A DNA stretch of 64,000 nucleotides from Jiangella muralis (GCF_001270745.1 NZ_LFXL01000010.1:372001-436000), one strand, 5' to 3'. Positions 40,310 through 52,790 are shown, counted from the stretch's first letter. The notes: generated from the letters alone by a model not told the origin. Made by a program: numbers and translations.

Positions 40310-42133
40310 TCAGCTCTCGCCGGTCGGCTCGAGGTCGAGCAGGGTCAGCGTCAGATCCGGGCCGAGGCCGATGAACGGGATGTGGTCGAACGACTCCGGC
40401 GTCGGCCAGTTCGTCCACCGGGTCGCGTTGATGTCGATGAACCAGTAGTTGTTGTAGATGGGGCTGAACGGCACCTCGTCGACGACGATGTCCTGCAGCT
40501 GCTGCCCGAGCGCCTTCAGCTCCTCGACGTCCTCGGTGCGCTCCATCGCCGTGATGATCTCGTCGGTCTCCGGGTCGTTCCACCGGCCCGCGTTGAGCGA
40601 CGCCGACTCGCCGATCGGCATCACGAAGGAGCTGCTCAGGAAGTTGTAGACGCCGTAGACGCCCGCGCCGCCGGTGGTCGCGGCGACCATGTCGAACGTG
40701 CCCGTGCTCTGCTGGTCGTAGTAGCCGGCGTTCGGCTGCCCCGCGGGCTGGACCTCCAGGCCCAGCGTGTCGCGCCAGGTGTTGATCAGGATGTCCGCGT
40801 AGCTGCCCCAGCCCCAGTCGGCGTTGAACAGGATCGTCAGCGGGTAGCTCTGGCCGTCCTTCACCAGCGCGCCGTCCTCGACCGTCCAGCCGCCGGCCGC
40901 GAGTTCGGCCAGCGCGTCATCGGCCGCCACCGGCTGCACCTCGAGATGCTCCGGGCTGATCCATTCGGCGTAGAGCTGCTCGGACAGTCCGGTCGGAGCG
41001 GCCTCGCTGCCGGGCCGCTGCAGCGTGGTGACGACCGCCGTCCGATCGATCGTCATCGACAGCGCGCGCCGCACATGCACGTCGTCGAACGGCGGCTTGG
41101 CGGTGTTGAACAGCAACGACATGGCGCCGCCGTTGGAGTACAGCTGGTAGAGATGCCGTTCGGGGTCTTCGGCGACGTACTCCTCCTCGCCGTTCGCCCA
41201 CGACGCCGTGCCGAGGTCGACCTCGCCGCGCAGCAGTTGCGCCTTCAGCGCCTCGCCGGTCGGGATGATCTTGAAGGTGTCCATCGGCAGCTCGCCGCCC
41301 CAGTAGTCGTCGCGCGCCTGGAGCGTCACCTGCTGCGGCTTGAAGTCGCCGAGCGTGAACGGGCCGGTCCCGATCGGGTCCGGGTTGGTCCACGTGTTGA
41401 GGTCCTCCGCGTTCCAGATGTGTTCCGGGACCATCGGCAGCAGGACGGTGGCGAACTGCTTGAGCGTGGCGAACGACGGCACGGCGAACGTCACCTCCAC
41501 CGTCGTGTCGTCGACCTTCTCCACCGCCGTGTACGTGACGCCGGCGATGCTGAACTCCGGCTTCTCCAGCGGCAGGCTCAGGCTGTAGACGACGTCGTCG
41601 GCGGTGAACTTCTCGCCGTCGGAGAACGTGACGTCGTCGCGCAGCGTCATCGTCAACCGGGTGCCGTCCTCGTTGAACTCCCAGCTCTCGGCCAGCCACG
41701 GTTCGATCGCCGCGCCATTGCCGTAGTCGATGCGCAGGAGCTGTTCGTAGATCATCTCCGGATGCGGCGCCTTGTCGGTGGCCGGCCCCATCACGTTGTA
41801 GTTCCGCACGAACGTCGTGCCGCCGTCGGTCTTGCCGTAGATGACCGTGCCGCCGCCGCTGTTCTCGCCGCCACTCTGGTTGGTGGTGCCGGCGGTGCAC
41901 GCGGCCGTGAGGCCGAGCGCCAGCACCGCGGCCGCCGCGGCCCGCCACGTGCTGCCTCGGGTGACGGGGGCGCTGCGGGTGCCGTGGGCGTCGCGCGCGC
42001 TGCGGGTACCGCCCGCCTCGCTGACGGCGGCGCCGTCCCGCCCAGCACCCGGCCGGCCGGTCAGAACCGCGCGGAGGACTGCGGCCGCTCGCATGGCGCC
42101 GCCGGCCCAGAGGTCACGTCTCGTGGTTCGCAT
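40310..42133 (-). CDS. ABC transporter substrate-binding lipoprotein (SBP family 5)
   Basis: A 607-residue extracellular solute-binding protein. The lipobox LGLTAAC places the lipidated Cys at residue 79 when the ATG at 42133 is used, which has GGGAG nearby. This makes an unusually long leader of 78 residues with a GTRSA duplication and a twin-arginine-like TTRRDLW start. The mature protein has the family 5 pattern: AIEPWLAESWEFNEDGTRLTMTLRDDVTFSDGEKFTADDVVYSL, then VHVRRALSMTIDRTAVV. In this locus the ligand is probably an oligosaccharide rather than a peptide. First gene of the 13-gene locus. Confidence 0.9.
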   Translation of the reverse strand: MRTTRRDLWAGGAMRAAAVLRAVLTGRPGAGRDGAAVSEAGGTRSARDAHGTRSAPVTRGSTWRAAAAAVLALGLTAACTAGTTNQSGGENSGGGTVIYGKTDGGTTFVRNYNVMGPATDKAPHPEMIYEQLLRIDYGNGAAIEPWLAESWEFNEDGTRLTMTLRDDVTFSDGEKFTADDVVYSLSLPLEKPEFSIAGVTYTAVEKVDDTTVEVTFAVPSFATLKQFATVLLPMVPEHIWNAEDLNTWTNPDPIGTGPFTLGDFKPQQVTLQARDDYWGGELPMDTFKIIPTGEALKAQLLRGEVDLGTASWANGEEEYVAEDPERHLYQLYSNGGAMSLLFNTAKPPFDDVHVRRALSMTIDRTAVVTTLQRPGSEAAPTGLSEQLYAEWISPEHLEVQPVAADDALAELAAGGWTVEDGALVKDGQSYPLTILFNADWGWGSYADILINTWRDTLGLEVQPAGQPNAGYYDQQSTGTFDMVAATTGGAGVYGVYNFLSSSFVMPIGESASLNAGRWNDPETDEIITAMERTEDVEELKALGQQLQDIVVDEVPFSPIYNNYWFIDINATRWTNWPTPESFDHIPFIGLGPDLTLTLLDLEPTGES

Positions 42134-42169
42134 GTCAGGACTCCCAGCTGGGTTCCAACGATGACTGCG

Positions 42170-42223
42170 CATACGTATGAGCGCACGTCCGAAAAAAATA
42201 CGCCGATGCGCTCCTACGTATGA
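42170..42223. promoter_or_regulatory. Two TACGTATGA elements, candidate LacI operators
   Basis: CATACGTATG (42170-42179) is a perfect 10-bp palindrome; TACGTATGA recurs at 42215-42223, 43 bases away. Both lie between the binding-protein gene and the divergent Nudix-like gene, at promoter position for the glycan locus. Spacing of four helical turns would suit one LacI tetramer or two dimers. A poly-A tract (GAAAAAAAT) lies between. No other copy was found inside the locus. Confidence 0.65.
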
Positions 42224-42337
42224 CCGATGAATTTAGGGACGTTGCGGACACGTGTCAAGAGGGTTGCCGAACCGGTCGTCGGTCACATCTCGCGTGCTCG
42301 TCGGCGCGTCGTCACCAAGACTGTGTAGAACAGTCCC

Positions 42338-42885
42338 ATGGACACCGCCGTCGACTCCCACGAGAACTGGCTCACCCCCGACGAGCTGGCGGCCGCGCGT
42401 CGTCGGCTCCCGATCCTGTACGTCAACGCGGTTCCCGTGCGGGTCGACGACACCGGCGTCACGACGGCGGTCGGCCTGCTGCTGCGGTCGACGCCCGAGG
42501 GCGAGATCCGGCGCGAGGTGGTGGCCGGACGGGTGCTGTTCCACGAGCGCGTCCGCGATGCGCTACTGCGGCACATCGAGAAGGACCTCGGCCCGCTGGC
42601 GCTGCCGCGCATCCCGGTGTCGCCGGTGCCGTTCACCGTCGCCGAGTACCTGCCGACGCCAGGCGTCACGTCCTACCACGACCCGCGCCAGCACGCCGTC
42701 GCGCTGGCGTTCGTCATCCCCGTGACCGGCGATTGCGCGCCCCAGCAGGACGCGCTGGACCTCAGCTGGCTGTCGCCGCAGGAGGCCGCCGACGACGCCG
42801 TCCAGAAGGAGATGCTGGGCGGGCACGGCATCGTGCTGCGGCAGGCGCTGGCCCACCTCGGCTTTCCGCCCGGGCCGCCAGTCGG

Positions 42886-42889
<4 letters not shown>
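42338..42889 (+). CDS. DUF4916 family Nudix-like protein with degenerate Nudix box
   Basis: A 183-residue protein of the actinobacterial DUF4916 group related to Nudix hydrolases. The Nudix helix is recognisable ([22 protein letters not shown]), but the RExxEE metal ligands read R-H-x-x-K-D, so canonical pyrophosphohydrolase chemistry is doubtful. The ATG follows six bases after TAGAAC with no Shine-Dalgarno, so the message may be leaderless. Divergent from the glycan locus, convergent with lepA, whose stop it overlaps by four bases. Confidence 0.85.
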
Positions 42890-44739
<1,850 letters not shown>

Positions 44740-44860
44740 GCAGTTTCCTCGGGGCTTCGGGGTGGTCGTTCGGGACGCTCTCTGGGCGTTCTCGGCGTGG
44801 ACGGGGTGTCCCGCCCGCACCAGACATCATCCCATGGTCGGCCATGCGGGCGCGCCAGAA

Positions 44861-44880
44861 AAGTGATATCACTTAGCTAT
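44861..44880 (+). promoter_or_regulatory. Perfect 14-bp palindrome and promoter of the RHH-MazF module
   Basis: AAGTGATATCACTT (44861-44874) is a perfect palindrome; TAGCTA directly after it fits a -10 hexamer, about 40 bases before the first start. Ribbon-helix-helix proteins bind such short palindromes and commonly repress their own operon, and an RHH gene lies downstream. The site is thus a good autoregulatory operator. Confidence 0.7.
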
Positions 44881-44917
44881 CTGGTTGGCTGCCCGCTGCC
44901 GTGACACCTGGAGGACC

Positions 44918-45151
44918 ATGAGCGAGGCCCCCACCGCCCCACCCGGCGACCCCTCGCGCGGCCTAGTCGACAGCGACGCCGGGTACGGCAGCGACACTCC
45001 CGGCCACGGCCCCGGCGCCCGTCCCAGCGACGACCGCCCCAGCGACGACGGGAACGGCGGCGACGCTCCCGGCGTCGGCGACCGCGTCGGCCCGGCGGCA
45101 CCCGGCGCCGCCGACAGCGGCGGGGCAAGCCTCGACACCCGATCGCCGTGA
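44918..45151 (+). CDS. Small acidic, disordered protein before RHH gene
   Basis: A 77-residue open frame made almost only of Gly, Asp, Pro, Ser and Ala, with no hydrophobic core, so probably disordered if made. Support for translation: GGAGG six bases before the ATG, correct distance to a promoter, and a GTGA overlap with the RHH gene. It may serve mainly to couple translation. No family recognised. Confidence 0.55.
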   Translation: MSEAPTAPPGDPSRGLVDSDAGYGSDTPGHGPGARPSDDRPSDDGNGGDAPGVGDRVGPAAPGAADSGGASLDTRSP

Positions 45152-45432
45152 TCGAATCCGAGCCCGACGGCGCCCACCCGGTGCGGCGGCGCGAGCGGCA
45201 CGCCGTCCTGCTGCGCCTCGACCCGGCCGTCCACGAGGCGCTGACCCACTGGGCGCAGGACGAGTTCCGCAGCGTCAACGCGCAGGTCGAGCTGGTGCTG
45301 CGGAACGCGCTGCGGGCGGCCGGACGGGAGCCCAAGGACGCCGGCCCGCTCCCCCGCCGCGGCCGCCCGCCGTCGCCGCCGGCTGACGACCTGCCCCCGC
45401 CCGGCGAGCCGGACCGCACCGGCAACGGCTGA
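45148..45432 (+). CDS. Ribbon-helix-helix (Arc-like) DNA-binding protein
   Basis: A 94-residue protein. Residues 14-55 (RRERHAVLLRLDPAVHEALTHWAQDEFRSVNAQVELVLRNALRAAG) form a ribbon-helix-helix: one strand with LLRLD, then two helices, ending in the NAQVELVLR core typical of Arc/MetJ folds. The C-terminus is Pro-rich and basic. It overlaps the preceding small frame and stands before a PemK/MazF-like gene, the order of an antitoxin and toxin pair, though the gap of 94 bases and a separate promoter for the second gene weaken that reading. Confidence 0.8.
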   Translation: MIESEPDGAHPVRRRERHAVLLRLDPAVHEALTHWAQDEFRSVNAQVELVLRNALRAAGREPKDAGPLPRRGRPPSPPADDLPPPGEPDRTGNG

Positions 45433-45514
45433 GCGCCTCGGCTGCTGGGCCGGACGCGCGTTCGTCGGCCGCACGGTCGTCGGCGAACGGCGGGCCTGCG
45501 GCGGGCCGCGGCGC

Positions 45515-45529
45515 TACAGTGCCGACGTG
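45515..45529 (+). promoter_or_regulatory. Leaderless promoter -10 for the MazF-like gene
   Basis: TACAGT ends six bases before the GTG start, with no Shine-Dalgarno. This TANNNT-N6-start pattern marks leaderless transcripts in actinobacteria and gives the gene its own promoter. Confidence 0.55.
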
Positions 45530-46102
45530 GCCCGATTCCTCCGCGACCTCGTGCGCACGCTGCTGACCCCGCCGAAGCGACGGTCCGACCGCAACGACGA
45601 CCGCCCGGCCCGCCCGTCCACTCGTCCCGCCGATCGTCCGGCCCCACGCCGAGACCACCGGGACGGAGACGACCAGGGCGAGGAGTCGCCCGGCCAGTTC
45701 GGCCGGAACGCGACCACGGAGGCGCACTCCGTCGGCGAGGTCCACACGTCGTACAACCCGAGCACCGACGGCGACCCCGACCCCGGGGAGATCGTCTGGA
45801 CCTGGGTCCCGTACGAGGAGAACGACGGCCGCGGCAAGGACCGCCCCGTCCTCATCGTCGCGCGCGAGCCCGGCGGCACAGTGCTCGCCGTTCAGCTGAC
45901 CAGCAAGAACCACGACGGCGAGCGCGACTGGGTCGGCGTCGGCTCCGGCCGCTGGGACGGCGAGCACCGTCCGTCCTGGGTCGACATCAGCCGGGTCCTG
46001 CGCGTCCACCCCGACGGCATGCGGCGCGAGGCTGCGGCGCTCGGCCGCGACCAGTTCGACCCGGTGATCGGCGCGCTGGGCGACCGGTACGGGTGGAGCT
46101 GA
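45527..46102 (+). CDS. PemK/MazF-like protein with long charged N-terminus
   Basis: A 191-residue protein. The C-terminal 105 residues match the MazF/PemK fold: [29 protein letters not shown] (strand pair and the RPVLI motif), then [21 protein letters not shown] and [13 protein letters not shown]. The N-terminal 80 residues are basic and Arg/Asp/Pro-rich, perhaps disordered, and not part of classical MazF toxins. MazF enzymes cut single-stranded RNA at short motifs. Whether this one is a toxin or a housekeeping RNase-like domain is unknown; its seat between lepA and rpsT suggests a conserved chromosomal role. Confidence 0.82.
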   Translation: MARFLRDLVRTLLTPPKRRSDRNDDRPARPSTRPADRPAPRRDHRDGDDQGEESPGQFGRNATTEAHSVGEVHTSYNPSTDGDPDPGEIVWTWVPYEENDGRGKDRPVLIVAREPGGTVLAVQLTSKNHDGERDWVGVGSGRWDGEHRPSWVDISRVLRVHPDGMRREAAALGRDQFDPVIGALGDRYGWS

Positions 46103-46331
46103 GCCCCGTCTCGTCGTCCGCCGGCTGGACGGAGGTGCGTCGCGGCCGACCGGGGAGGCGCCGAATTGGCTGGTGAGCCGCCGCGCTGGTATTGTTGGCC
46201 GCTGCGCGTCGGCCCAGGTCGTTGACGCGCCCGGCCAACTCCTTGCCGCCGCGACGGTTCCCCACCGACGCGTGTCCCGGACGAGGCCGACGCCCTCACG
46301 ACCTATCCGAACCGACCAAAGGCATCAGTTC

Positions 46332-46592
46332 GTGGCGAACATCAAGTCCCAGAAGAAGCGGATTCTCACCAACGAGAAGGCGCGGCTGCGCAACAAGGCC
46401 GTGAAGTCGTCGCTGAAGACGGCCATCCGCAGGTTCCACGAGGCCGCCGACGCCGGCGAGACCGAGAAGGCCACCGAGGCTGCTCGCGCCGCCAACCGGC
46501 AGCTCGACAAGGCCGCCTCCAAGGGCGTCATCCACAAGAACCAGGCGGCCAACCGCAAGTCCTCGATCTCGAAGCGGGCCGCCTCGATCTGA
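46332..46592 (+). CDS. rpsT: 30S ribosomal protein S20
   Basis: An 86-residue basic protein that binds 16S r[33 protein letters not shown], the Lys-rich middle and [19 protein letters not shown] are diagnostic. GTG start with AAAGG upstream. A strong terminator follows. Identification secure. Confidence 0.97.
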   Translation: MANIKSQKKRILTNEKARLRNKAVKSSLKTAIRRFHEAADAGETEKATEAARAANRQLDKAASKGVIHKNQAANRKSSISKRAASI

Positions 46593-46907
46593 GGCTCATG
46601 CCCTGCGGCGGCCGCATCGCGTTCGGCCTCCCGCAGGACGGCTTCGACTCGCACGACGGCGTCGTCCTCCCACGCGGAGGACGACGCCGTCGTCGTGCGT
46701 CCAGACTCGGCACCCGAACCTGCTGATGAGAGTCAGTGGCTCCGGCACGGGTCGCGCGGCCCGCGCCGGCTGGTCGAGGTGTGACCTCGGCGTGGCCCTG
46801 GCGGCAGAGACCGCGCATCGTTCCCGCGACGCCGTCGCACTGTTGGTGGCGGCCGCATTGCTGGGCGGCGTTGCTGTCGCCAGGGCGGCAGCCACCATCC
46901 ACACCGC
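46593..46907. other. Gap between rpsT and holA stops
   Basis: Apart from the rpsT terminator, I see nothing convincing here. Short frames on both strands lack a credible start or known similarity. Confidence 0.5.
46655..46691. terminator. rpsT terminator
   Basis: GACGGCGTCGTCCTCC, loop CACGC, GGAGGACGACGCCGTC: a perfect 16-bp stem 63 bases past the rpsT stop, between the convergent rpsT and holA genes. Confidence 0.88.
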
Positions 46908-47885
46908 TCAGGCAGCGCGCGCGGTCCCGATGGCGACCAGCGCGGTCGTGAGCGCGAGCGTCGCATCGTTGCCGCCGCCCTTGACCGCGAGGTCGGCGAC
47001 GGCGACGGCGCGGACGGCGCGCGCCAGCCCTGTCGGCGTCCAGCCGCGCAGCTGGCCACGCAGCACCCGGATCTTCCACGGCGGGATCCCCAGGTCACGA
47101 GCGACGTCGGCGTCGCGCATGCCGCGCGGCGCACCGGCCAGCCGGGCCAGGGACCGCAGCGAGGTCGCCAGCGCACCCGTGACCAGCACCGGGTCGGTCC
47201 CGGTCTCGAGCGCCCAGCGCAGCTGCTCGACCGCCTCGCCGGTCCTGCCCTCGACGGCGCGGTCGGCGACGACCCAGCCCTTCACCTCGGCGCGGCCCTC
47301 GAAGTACATCGCGACCACCTGGCTGGTGACCTGACCGTCCGGCGCGTCGACCGCCAGCTGGCCGGCCGCCGAGGCCAGCCCGCGCAGGTCGGCGCCGACG
47401 GACTCGACCAGCTGCCGCGCGGCAGACTCGTCGATGCGGCCGCCCTGCCGGCGTACCTCGGCCCGCACGAACGAGACCTGGTCGTCGGGGCGGGTCAGCC
47501 GCTCGGCCGGCACCTCGTGGACGCCGGCCTTGCGCAACGCCGTGAGCAGCTTCTTGCCCTTGACGCCACCGGGATGCACCAGCACCACGTGGATGCCCTC
47601 GATGGGCGTGGTCACGTAACCCACCAGCAGGTCGCCGACCGGTTCGCTGACGTCCTGGACGTCGTTGACCAGCAGCACCCGGCTCGTGGCGAACAGCGAC
47701 GGGCTGACGTGCTCGGCGAGGGCCCCGGCGGTCAGCTCGGAGCCGGACACCTGCGACACGTCGGCATCGGCATCGGCGGCGCGCGCTGCCCGCACGACCG
47801 CGCCCGCGGCGCGTTCGGCCAGCAACGCCTCCGGGCCGAAGACGAGAGTGACCGGGACGAGGGGGTCGGTCGATAGCGCAGCCAT
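46908..47885 (-). CDS. holA: DNA polymerase III subunit delta (HolA)
   Basis: A 325-residue clamp-loader subunit when started at the ATG 47885; ATG 47900 or GTG 47918 are possible. N-terminal AAA+-like domain has VPVTLVFGPEALLAERA and RVLLVNDVQDVSE; GIHVVLVHPGGVKGKKLLTALRKAGVHEVPAERLT is typical. The C-terminal collar domain ends at GIPPWKIRVLRGQLRGWTPTGLARAVRAVAVADLAVKGG. Gene order holA-comEC-comEA is the usual actinobacterial one. The comEC frame runs about 150 bases into this gene. Confidence 0.93.
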   Translation of the reverse strand: MAALSTDPLVPVTLVFGPEALLAERAAGAVVRAARAADADADVSQVSGSELTAGALAEHVSPSLFATSRVLLVNDVQDVSEPVGDLLVGYVTTPIEGIHVVLVHPGGVKGKKLLTALRKAGVHEVPAERLTRPDDQVSFVRAEVRRQGGRIDESAARQLVESVGADLRGLASAAGQLAVDAPDGQVTSQVVAMYFEGRAEVKGWVVADRAVEGRTGEAVEQLRWALETGTDPVLVTGALATSLRSLARLAGAPRGMRDADVARDLGIPPWKIRVLRGQLRGWTPTGLARAVRAVAVADLAVKGGGNDATLALTTALVAIGTARAA

Positions 47886-50835
47886 GTCGCCACACAGCAT
47901 GACACGTCGCACCGACAACGTCCCCGCGCCCGCGCCGGAAACCCCGTCACCCGCGCCGGACGCCCCGTCACCCGCCCCGGACCTCCCGGACCATGGACCG
48001 AGCGCCGCAACCCGCCGGACGGCGCCCCGGTCCTGCGGGACGAACGCCGTGGCGCCGGTCCGGCTCGTGGGCCGCCGGTGACCACGCCGAGCCCGTCGGT
48101 GCGGGTGCGGACGACGGCGACGCTGCCGTGCTCGTCGGTGCGGTAGACCCGGACGCCGCTCGCCCGCAGCGCGTCGAGCACCCGCGGGGACGGGTGGCCA
48201 TAGGTGTTCTCACCCACGCTGATCAGCGCGACCCGCGCATCGACGCCCGCGAGCAGGCCGGCGTCCTGGTGCGGCGAGCCGTGGTGAGCGACCTTGAGCA
48301 CGTCGGTGTCGAGTCCAGGCTCGGAACGCAGCAGCGATCGTTGCGCCGACGGTTCGATGTCGCCGGTCAGCAGCACGCTGACGCCGTCGACGTCCGCCTC
48401 GACGACGATGCTGGCGTTGTTGGACTCGGACTCCGACGACTCCACCAGCCGGCCCGGCCCCAGCACGTCCAGCCGGAGCCGCTCCCCTACCTGGATCAGG
48501 TCGCCGGTCCGCGGCACCGACGCCGGGACGCCCGCCTCGGCGAGCCGTCGCCGCACGCCGTAGGCCGACTCGGGCGGGTCACCGAGCGGCGACACGAGCA
48601 CGCGGCCGACATCGCGGCCGGTCAGGACGCCGTCGAGCCCGCCGACGTGATCGGCATGGAAGTGGGTGAGGATCAGCACCGGCACCTGCCGCACGCCGAG
48701 GCCGTCGAGGCAGCGCCGCACCAGCCGCGGCTCCGGCCCGGTGTCGACGACGACGGCGGACCGGTCGCCGGCCCGCAGCACGAGCGCGTCGCCCTGACCC
48801 ACGTCGCACGCGACCACCAACCAGCCGGGCGGCGGCCAGCCCGGCGTCGGTACCGCCTTCAGCAGTCCGATCGCCAGCACCATGCCGGCCACCGCGGTGA
48901 CCAGTGGACGGCGCAGCAGCATCGGCAGCGCGACCAGACCGATCGCCGCCAGCACGACGCCCGCGACCACGCCACCCGTGCCCGGCGGCCAGGGGACGAC
49001 GGCGCCGGGCTGGTCGGCGAACCACCTCGCGACGGCGGCGATCCACCATGCCGGGAGCGCCGCCAGCCACGCGCACCCCGTCGCGACCGGTGGCAGGACC
49101 GGGCTCAGCACCGCCGCGGCCGCGCCGAGCACCGTCGCCGGCGCCACGGCCGGGGCGGCGAGCAGGTTGGCCGGCACCGCCGCCAGGCTGAGCTGTCCCG
49201 ACAGGCCGAGCACGATGGGTGTGCAGGCGACCTGCGCGGCCAGCGGCACGGCAACGGCGACCGCCAACGGCCGCGGCAGCCACGCCAGCGACCGTGTCCA
49301 CGCGGGCACCAGCAGCAGGATCCCGGCCGTGGCCAGCACGGACAGCGCGAATCCGGCGCTACGGGCCAGCCACGGATCGAGCAGCACCAGCACGATGACC
49401 GCGGCGGCCAGCGTCGGCAGCCCGCGCCGCCGCCCGGCCACCGTCAGCCCGACCACGGCGACCAGACCCATCGCCGCGGCCCGCAGGACGCTCGGCTCCG
49501 GCCGCGCGAGCAGCACGAATCCGACGACGCACGCCACGCCGACGACCGGCAGCACGTAGCCGCGCACACGCAGCCAGCGCGCCAGCGCGAGCGCGACCAC
49601 CAGCACGATCGCGACGTTCGTCCCGGACACCGCGGTCAGGTGCGTCAGGCCGGCGATCGTCATGGCCTCGCGCAGGTCGTCGGCGAGCAGCGACTCGTCG
49701 CCGATGACCAGGCCCGGCACCAGGCCGCGCGGATCGGGCGGCACGCCGCCGACGGCCTCGCGGAGGCCGGCGCGAAACGGCTCGGTCGCGCGGCTGGCGA
49801 CGCTCGGCGGGCCGGTCGTGCGTTCGTCGGGCCCGGCATACGGGCGGAACACGGCGGCGACGTCGTCGCGCGGACGGTCGGTGGGCTCGAGCCGTCCGGC
49901 GACGCTGACGCGCTGGCCCGGCAGCAGGTCGGCCCAGGCGACGTCGCCGCTGACCAGCAGCACCGGCACGGAGACGTCATGCGCGCGGCCGCGGCCGGTG
50001 ACGTGGTCGACCCGCAGGCGGCCGACGACGTACTCGGTGGCAACGGCCTCCTCGCCGGCCGGGCCGCCGCGCCGCACGACCGGATCGCGCGCGACGACGC
50101 CGTCCAGCTCGACGTGCGCGCCCGCCGCCGCGAAGGTCGTGACCGGTCCGTTCCAGACCGGTGCCGCCCGGGCCGCGCCAACGGCGAACCCGGCGACCAG
50201 GCACAGCGTCGCGGCGATGAGGGCACGGCGACCGGAGGGCTTCAGCCGCTCGGCGGGTCGCAGTCGGCCTGTGGGCGTCAGTCGGCCTGTGGGCGTCAGT
50301 CGGCCTGCTGGCTTCAGCCGTCCGCCGAGTCTCGGCCGGCCAGCAGGCTTGGGGTGGCTGGCAGGCTTGGGGTGGCTGGCAGGCTTCGGGCGGCCAGCGG
50401 GTCTCGGCCGGCCAGCAGGAGGCGGCCTGCCTGCGGGACGCGCGACGTCGGCGGGACCCGGGACGTCGGGCGGCGCTTTGTCGGTTCGTGGGCGAGTCCC
50501 GCGCAGGACGACCGCGGCGATGACGACGGCCAATGCGCAACCCGCGAGGCCGGTGCGCCACGGCACGAGAACACCGGCCAGTGCGCCGAGCCAGAGACCG
50601 AGCGCGGCGGGCACAAGACGCAGATCCAGCAGGTCGGCGGCGGACGAGGCGGACGCCGCATCCCGGCCAGGCGAGACGGGCGCCGCATCCCGGCCAGGCG
50701 AGACGGGCGCCGCATCCCGGCCGAGCGGGCCGGCGCGAGTGTCGGCCGATCCTCGGACGGACGCAGCGGGGCGAGCGTCCGCCGGCCCTCGGACGAGCGC
50801 GGCCGGGCGAGCGGAGCGTGGGGTTGGCGCGCGGC

Positions 50836-50839
<4 letters not shown>
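47732..50839 (-). CDS. comEC: ComEC/Rec2 DNA-uptake channel protein with low-complexity insert
   Basis: A 1035-residue membrane protein that carries single-stranded DNA into the cell in competent bacteria. Order: N-terminal repeats (PVSPGRDAA twice, residues 42-62), two helices, a Pro/Arg-rich insert (residues about 116-205), DUF4131-like region, the competence helix bundle (LVIGDESLLADDLREAMTIAGLTHLTAVSGTNVAI), and a C-terminal metallo-beta-lactamase domain (CDVGQGDALVLRAG, LTHFHADHVGG, TGDIEPSAQ, KVAHHGS). The Zn ligands look intact. The ATG overlaps the comEA stop (ATGA). About 75 residues follow the normal end, partly inside holA. Confidence 0.9.
50225..50494 (-). repeat. Low-complexity tandem repeats in comEC
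   Basis: Degenerate 18-base repeats with core (A/G)GCCTG and GGGTGGCTGGC encode (P/L)xPAGRP-like hexapeptides; the units GGCCTGTGGGCGTCAGTC and AGGCTTGGGGTGGCTGGC each occur twice in a row without change. They add about 90 residues between two membrane segments of ComEC. Confidence 0.8.
50642..50728 (-). repeat. Tandem repeat in the comEC 5' end
   Basis: A 27-base unit containing CGGCCAGGCGAGACGGGCGC is repeated head to tail and encodes the nonapeptide PVSPGRDAA, with a third, partial copy. It lies in the cytoplasmic N-terminal tail. Confidence 0.8.
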
Positions 50840-52212
<1,373 letters not shown>

Positions 52213-52790
52213 GCCTGCGACGCTAGGTCGCCGCACCGGCCGAGGCGGGCGCCGAAACCGGGTTCTGTGGACAACCGGCGGAACTGGTCAGGGCTGTGGA
52301 CGGAACGTCCCAGGTGCCGGAACCGGGGTGGCAGCGCGACGGCGGGTCGCCGGGCCTCGCCGTCGCCGCTCGATGTCCGCGGATCCGGCGGATACTTGAA
52401 TTTCCGGCGGTTGACCGGCGAATCGATCTCTGACGCGCCCGAAATTCGGGTATCCGCCGGTTCGGCGGGTGTCAGCGGTCCCAGCCGGCGGGCAGAACGA
52501 TGCCGCTCGGCGCGGGCGAGGGCCAGTCCGCCGGCTCGGGCTGGACCGCGCCGGCCCCCGGAACGTGCCTCCACCAGCGCACCGTCGGCTCGCAGGACAG
52601 GCGTCGCGGGGGCGGGCCGCGTACACGGAGCCGAGCACCGGCACCGCGGCGGGCTCGCCGCCGATGCGCGGGCCGACAGCACAGGGAGCCGACCGCCAGC
52701 GGCAAGGAAGTCCCGTCGGATCGGGGATGCCGCCGGCTCAGGGGCAGCCCATCAGTGGCGGGGGCAGGCCGCCGCACGGCGAGGCCGGGG
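52213..52790. other. Intergenic region between comEA and VOC remnant, with inverted repeat
   Basis: No convincing gene. The first bases hold the comEA promoter. At 52385-52404 and 52441-52460 lie 20-base arms that match as an inverted repeat at 18 positions (CCGGCGGATAC...GAATTTC against GAAATTC...GTATCCGCCGG), 36 bases apart, possibly a terminator or an operator. The stretch is rich in GTGGAC and CGGCGG words. Confidence 0.5.

Noticed and set aside
44918-45151. Reading the small frame as an N-terminal part of the RHH protein by frameshift
   Set aside because: The GTGA overlap is the normal coupling form and the RHH frame already has a complete fold.
46596-46904. Minus-strand frame of about 100 codons after holA
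   Set aside because: It covers the rpsT terminator hairpin and lacks a ribosome site and similarity; not supported.
52288-52644. Minus-strand frame between comEA and the VOC remnant
   Set aside because: Arg/Pro-rich product with no domain, crossing an inverted repeat; more likely non-coding.
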